From: JANNMJ01 sp031425525
Lineage (GTDB): Bacteria > Bacteroidota > Bacteroidia > Cytophagales > Hymenobacteraceae
DNA: 64,000 nucleotides
Reading direction: 5' to 3'
NCBI GenBank assembly: GCA_031425525.1
Contig: JANPJM010000049.1
Coordinates: 68,482 to 132,481 of the forward strand
How positions within the stretch are numbered: position 1 is the first letter of the stretch; every line of letters begins with the position of its first letter. Below the pieces are notes generated by a model. The model did not search any database and was not told where the DNA came from. It was given only the letters and a program-made list of their open reading frames with translations. Below, in pieces: positions 61,785 through 64,000 of the stretch. The position numbers and the translations under genes were made by a program.

Positions 61785-61938
61785 TTTTGTAGGGTTTGGG
61801 GGTGGGAGGGTAAGAGGGTGGGAGGGTGAGGCGGTAGGAAGGTTTGAGGGGGGAATGCAGTTTGAAACGGAGGGCACAGGTAGCGCATGATGAGAAAGCT
61901 GTTCCCTCACCCCCTCAGCCGATCTCACCCTCAAGCCC

Positions 61939-62478
61939 TCACAGCTCGTGGCTCATGATGTAATCGTTGAGCCAATACGGGCCGAGGGGAATATCGAGTA
62001 CCTGCTGCACGCGGTAGCCGTGGCGGTGGTAAAAATGCTGGGCGGGGTTAGCGCGATTGACGTTCAGTTCGATGCGGGAGGCGCCGTGGCGGCGCGCGTC
62101 AGCTTCTACGGCGCGGATGAGCTTTTGGCCGAGGCCCGCGCCCTGGCAATCGGGTCGGACGTACAGCTTATGCAGCCGAAATACGCTGCTGCGCGTGTCG
62201 CGCAGGCCGTACGACGCAAAACCCGCGAACCGCCCGCCGTGCCGCGCCAACAAAAAACGGTGCCCCTGTACCAGCATCTGCGCTTCGAGCGCATCAGCCG
62301 AATACATCAAATCGAGCATATACGCGATCTGCTCCTCCGAAATGATGGGGCGGTAAGTCGGCCACCATGCGGCATCAGCAATGCGTTGCAGCACCGGAAT
62401 ATCGGCGGGCGTAGCCGGGCGAATGACAGTCAGGGCAATCTTGCGCACGGAGGAGGAACCAGGAGAGCGGGGCAGCAC
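61939..62478 (-). CDS. GNAT-family N-acetyltransferase
   Basis: The start GTG 62478 is chosen because a TACCTTTG box ends six bases upstream on the minus strand; a GTG 30 bases further in would also retain the domain. It has 179 residues. The GNAT fold is clear: LTVIRPATPADIPVLQRIAD at the start, LLARHGGRFAGFASYGL, the acetyl-CoA-binding loop LYVRPDCQGAGLGQKLIRAVEAD and LNVNRANPAQHFYHRHGYR. The substrate is unknown; small-molecule amines or protein N-termini are possible. The following CDGSH gene lies 154 bases downstream. Confidence 0.88.
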   Translation of the reverse strand: MLPRSPGSSSVRKIALTVIRPATPADIPVLQRIADAAWWPTYRPIISEEQIAYMLDLMYSADALEAQMLVQGHRFLLARHGGRFAGFASYGLRDTRSSVFRLHKLYVRPDCQGAGLGQKLIRAVEADARRHGASRIELNVNRANPAQHFYHRHGYRVQQVLDIPLGPYWLNDYIMSHEL

Positions 62479-62484
62479 GGGGCG

Positions 62485-62492
62485 CAAAGGTA
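62485..62492 (-). promoter_or_regulatory. -7 box (TACCTTTG) of the GNAT gene
   Basis: The minus-strand sequence matches TAnnTTTG and precedes GTG 62478 by six bases. Confidence 0.55.
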
Positions 62493-62601
62493 GCGGGCAG
62501 CGGCGCGGAGCCTACTTTTGAAGTCCAGAGTTTTACGTTTTGCGTTTTTGAGTCATCAAGAACAGCCTAAAAACTAAATCCTAAAAACTACCCCCTTTTT
62601 C

Positions 62602-63222
62602 ATGCACATCGCAATCGTCGGCAACATTGGCGCCGGCAAAACGACGCTCTCCAACAAACTCGCGCACCACTATGGCTGGGAAGTGTTTTTGGAAGACGTG
62701 GAACACAACCCGTATCTGGCTGATTTTTACGCCGATATGCCGCGCTGGGCGTTCCATTTGCAGGTCTACTTTCTGAACAGCCGGTTCCGGCAGGTGCAGG
62801 AGATCAGGACGAAGGCGCGCGCCGGGGGGGTGGTGCAAGACCGTACGATCTACGAAGACGCGTTCATCTTCGCCCGCAACCTGCACCAGTCGGGGATGCT
62901 CGACGATCGCGATTTTCGCAATTATCAAAATCTTTTCGATTCGATGATGCTCGCCGTCGAGCCGCCCGACCTGCTGCTCTACCTCAAAGCCGATCTGCCG
63001 AAGCTCATCGGCCAAATCGACAAGCGCGGGCGCTCCTACGAGAACAACATCCGCCTCGATTACCTCAAAAACCTCAACGAACACTACGACGCCTGGATTG
63101 CCGAGTACAACCTCGGCAAGGTGCTGACGATCGACGTCAATAACCTCGATTTCGTCTCGAACCCGGAAGACCTGGGCTCCATCATCGAGCGCATCGACCG
63201 CGATTTGTTCGGGTTGTTTTAG
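62602..63222 (+). CDS. Deoxynucleoside kinase
   Basis: It has 206 residues from ATG 62602 (MHIAIVGNIGAGKTTLSNKLAHHYG). The P-loop GNIGAGKTT (7-15), the DRTIYEDAFIFA block (about 79-90; the DRS-like nucleoside and Mg contact), and the lid arginines in KADLPKLIGQIDKRGRSYE (about 130-150) define the dNK family. It phosphorylates deoxynucleosides in the salvage pathway; dA/dG or dC preference cannot be read with certainty. It is convergent with the next gene, 20 bases away. Confidence 0.93.
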   Translation: MHIAIVGNIGAGKTTLSNKLAHHYGWEVFLEDVEHNPYLADFYADMPRWAFHLQVYFLNSRFRQVQEIRTKARAGGVVQDRTIYEDAFIFARNLHQSGMLDDRDFRNYQNLFDSMMLAVEPPDLLLYLKADLPKLIGQIDKRGRSYENNIRLDYLKNLNEHYDAWIAEYNLGKVLTIDVNNLDFVSNPEDLGSIIERIDRDLFGLF

Positions 63223-63242
63223 GGCAGTTCTTAATTCGCTCC

Positions 63243-63773
63243 TCAGCTCGCCGCCAGCATCTCGCGCAGCCACTGGCGCGCGAGGCGCGGGTCGTCGAAC
63301 AACCGAATCGTGACGATTTGGGCCGCCACGCGGGCATACGCCTGGTGGGCGAGACGGCTGGCGGGGTCTGGCGAACGGACATTGGCGATGTAGCGCACCC
63401 CGCTGCTCACCACGCGCGGCAGCATATCGTACTGCATCCACGCCACCAGTTCCGACCAATCGCCCATCGCCATCGAGCCATCGCTGATGATGCCCCGGCA
63501 CGGGTGGGCCGTCAAGAGCTGTAAGGCGGTTTCCATCCCCGTCACCACGGTTTCGGGGGTGCAGTAGCCCACCCAGCGCCCCAGTAAGATGTCGTTTTCC
63601 TCAATTGACAGGAAGCCGATCAGATGCCCCGCTGCGCTCACGACCGGGCGGTTGAGCCGCGCCGCGTTCTGGAGCGTGCCCGGTGCCTCCGTGACCGATA
63701 CGTGTAGTAAACCCCCGCCCCCAGCCAAGGCCTCGGGCGACGAAACAAGCGACGGAAGCACGTAGGAAGTCAT
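63243..63773 (-). CDS. Protein of unknown function, 176 residues
   Basis: The start is ATG 63773 (MTSYVLPSLVSSPEALAGGG), 27 bases after a TAGCTTTG box on the minus strand (63801-63808). No signal peptide or membrane helix is seen. It has an alpha/beta pattern with PVVSAAGHLIGFLSIEENDIL, CRGIISDGSMAMGDWSELVAWMQYDMLPRVVSSGVRYIANVRSP and VTIRLFDDPRLARQWLREML. This is reminiscent of STAS/SpoIIAA-like proteins of Bacteroidota, but I would not assign it firmly. Confidence 0.65.
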   Translation of the reverse strand: MTSYVLPSLVSSPEALAGGGGLLHVSVTEAPGTLQNAARLNRPVVSAAGHLIGFLSIEENDILLGRWVGYCTPETVVTGMETALQLLTAHPCRGIISDGSMAMGDWSELVAWMQYDMLPRVVSSGVRYIANVRSPDPASRLAHQAYARVAAQIVTIRLFDDPRLARQWLREMLAAS

Positions 63774-63800
63774 GGGAAAACGAGTAAGCGCTGACCTTGG

Positions 63801-63808
63801 CAAAGCTA
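63801..63808 (-). promoter_or_regulatory. -7 box (TAGCTTTG)
   Basis: It matches TAnnTTTG on the minus strand, upstream of the 63243 gene, and is preceded by an A/T-rich run of eight T. Confidence 0.5.
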
Positions 63809-63876
63809 TACTAATCCTAAAAAAAAAGCAAGCGCTTACAGAGGTTTTGTGTTTTTGAAATAGAGCAATTCTCAGG

Positions 63877-64000
63877 TCAATGTACGTGGTAGCCACAATG
63901 GTCAAACCAGTTTTGCGCGTCTGCTTCGCTGATCCAGGTCAGGGCTTGAGCGATGGCGTCCTCCAAGGCGTTGCGCGTACGGGCGGCGGCCGTACGCAGC
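63877..64000 (-). CDS. Transposase C-terminus (partial), possibly IS630 type
   Basis: The last 40 residues of a protein that enters from the right edge: TRNALEDAIAQALTWISEADAQ then NWFDHCGYHVH. The ending WFxHCGY after a helical LxxITxxDA-like segment is that of DDE (IS630-type) transposases. The stop is TGA at 63877-63879. The catalytic core lies outside the window, so intactness cannot be judged. Confidence 0.55.
   Translation of the reverse strand, partial: LRTAAARTRNALEDAIAQALTWISEADAQNWFDHCGYHVH

Overview
The window reads as chromosomal DNA of a GC-rich member of the phylum Bacteroidota, most likely order Cytophagales and plausibly Hymenobacteraceae. Support comes from a type IX secretion system pair (PorU sortase and PorV), many large proteins ending in a type A T9SS sorting domain, a GWxTD-type protein, a Bacteroidota-style cytochrome c maturation cluster, and recurrent TAnnTTTG promoter boxes placed only a few bases before start codons. 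The genus is an inference; no rRNA or tRNA gene is visible.

Layout. 1-8.1 kb: a partial response regulator, a stress-type glycine-zipper protein, a tail-specific protease, an unrecognised 369-residue protein, a GWxTD protein and a lipid A-type acyltransferase. 8.4-17.3 kb (mostly minus strand): a non-catalytic M16 peptidase subunit, porV, porU, purS, pssA and an MBL-fold hydrolase. 17.4-18.8 kb: a small self-contained unit of XRE regulator, coiled-coil protein, two 37-bp upstream palindromes and a terminator. 19-29.4 kb: two T9SS-exported proteins (one an ice-binding DUF3494 domain fused to a beta-helix), an FAD oxidoreductase and a TolB-propeller/D15-barrel fusion. 29.6-36.6 kb: ccmB, ccsA, ccmD-like, ccmE and ccmF, split by a secreted protein and a frameshifted outer-membrane protein. 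36.9 kb: a 184-residue protein that keeps the ethylene-binding residues of plant ETR1 but has no kinase. 37.6-48.8 kb: two paralogous giant T9SS cargo proteins. 49-53.7 kb: a helix-hairpin-helix/beta-barrel protein with a PorV-like partner, and a divergent DNA/RNA endonuclease lipoprotein. 53.7-58.2 kb is an accessory, partly decayed tract: a metzincin fused to lectin-like repeats, an intact IS3-family element and a pseudogene with several stops. 58.2-64 kb: a DAC-like (c-di-AMP synthase-related) sensor protein, a tandem TonB-domain protein, RidA, CDGSH, GNAT, a deoxynucleoside kinase, an unknown protein and a transposase remnant.

How it fits together. PorU and PorV form the cell-surface attachment step of the T9SS, and at least four other proteins in the window look like its cargo. 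The Ccm genes cover haem export and attachment to apocytochromes. Much intergenic space is filled by palindromic repeats of several families, and several lie immediately upstream of promoter boxes. The most unusual items are the kinase-less ethylene-receptor-like domain, the divergent DAC-like protein, the metzincin-lectin fusion, the DUF3494 fusion with its poly-C tract, and the XRE unit with paired palindromes.
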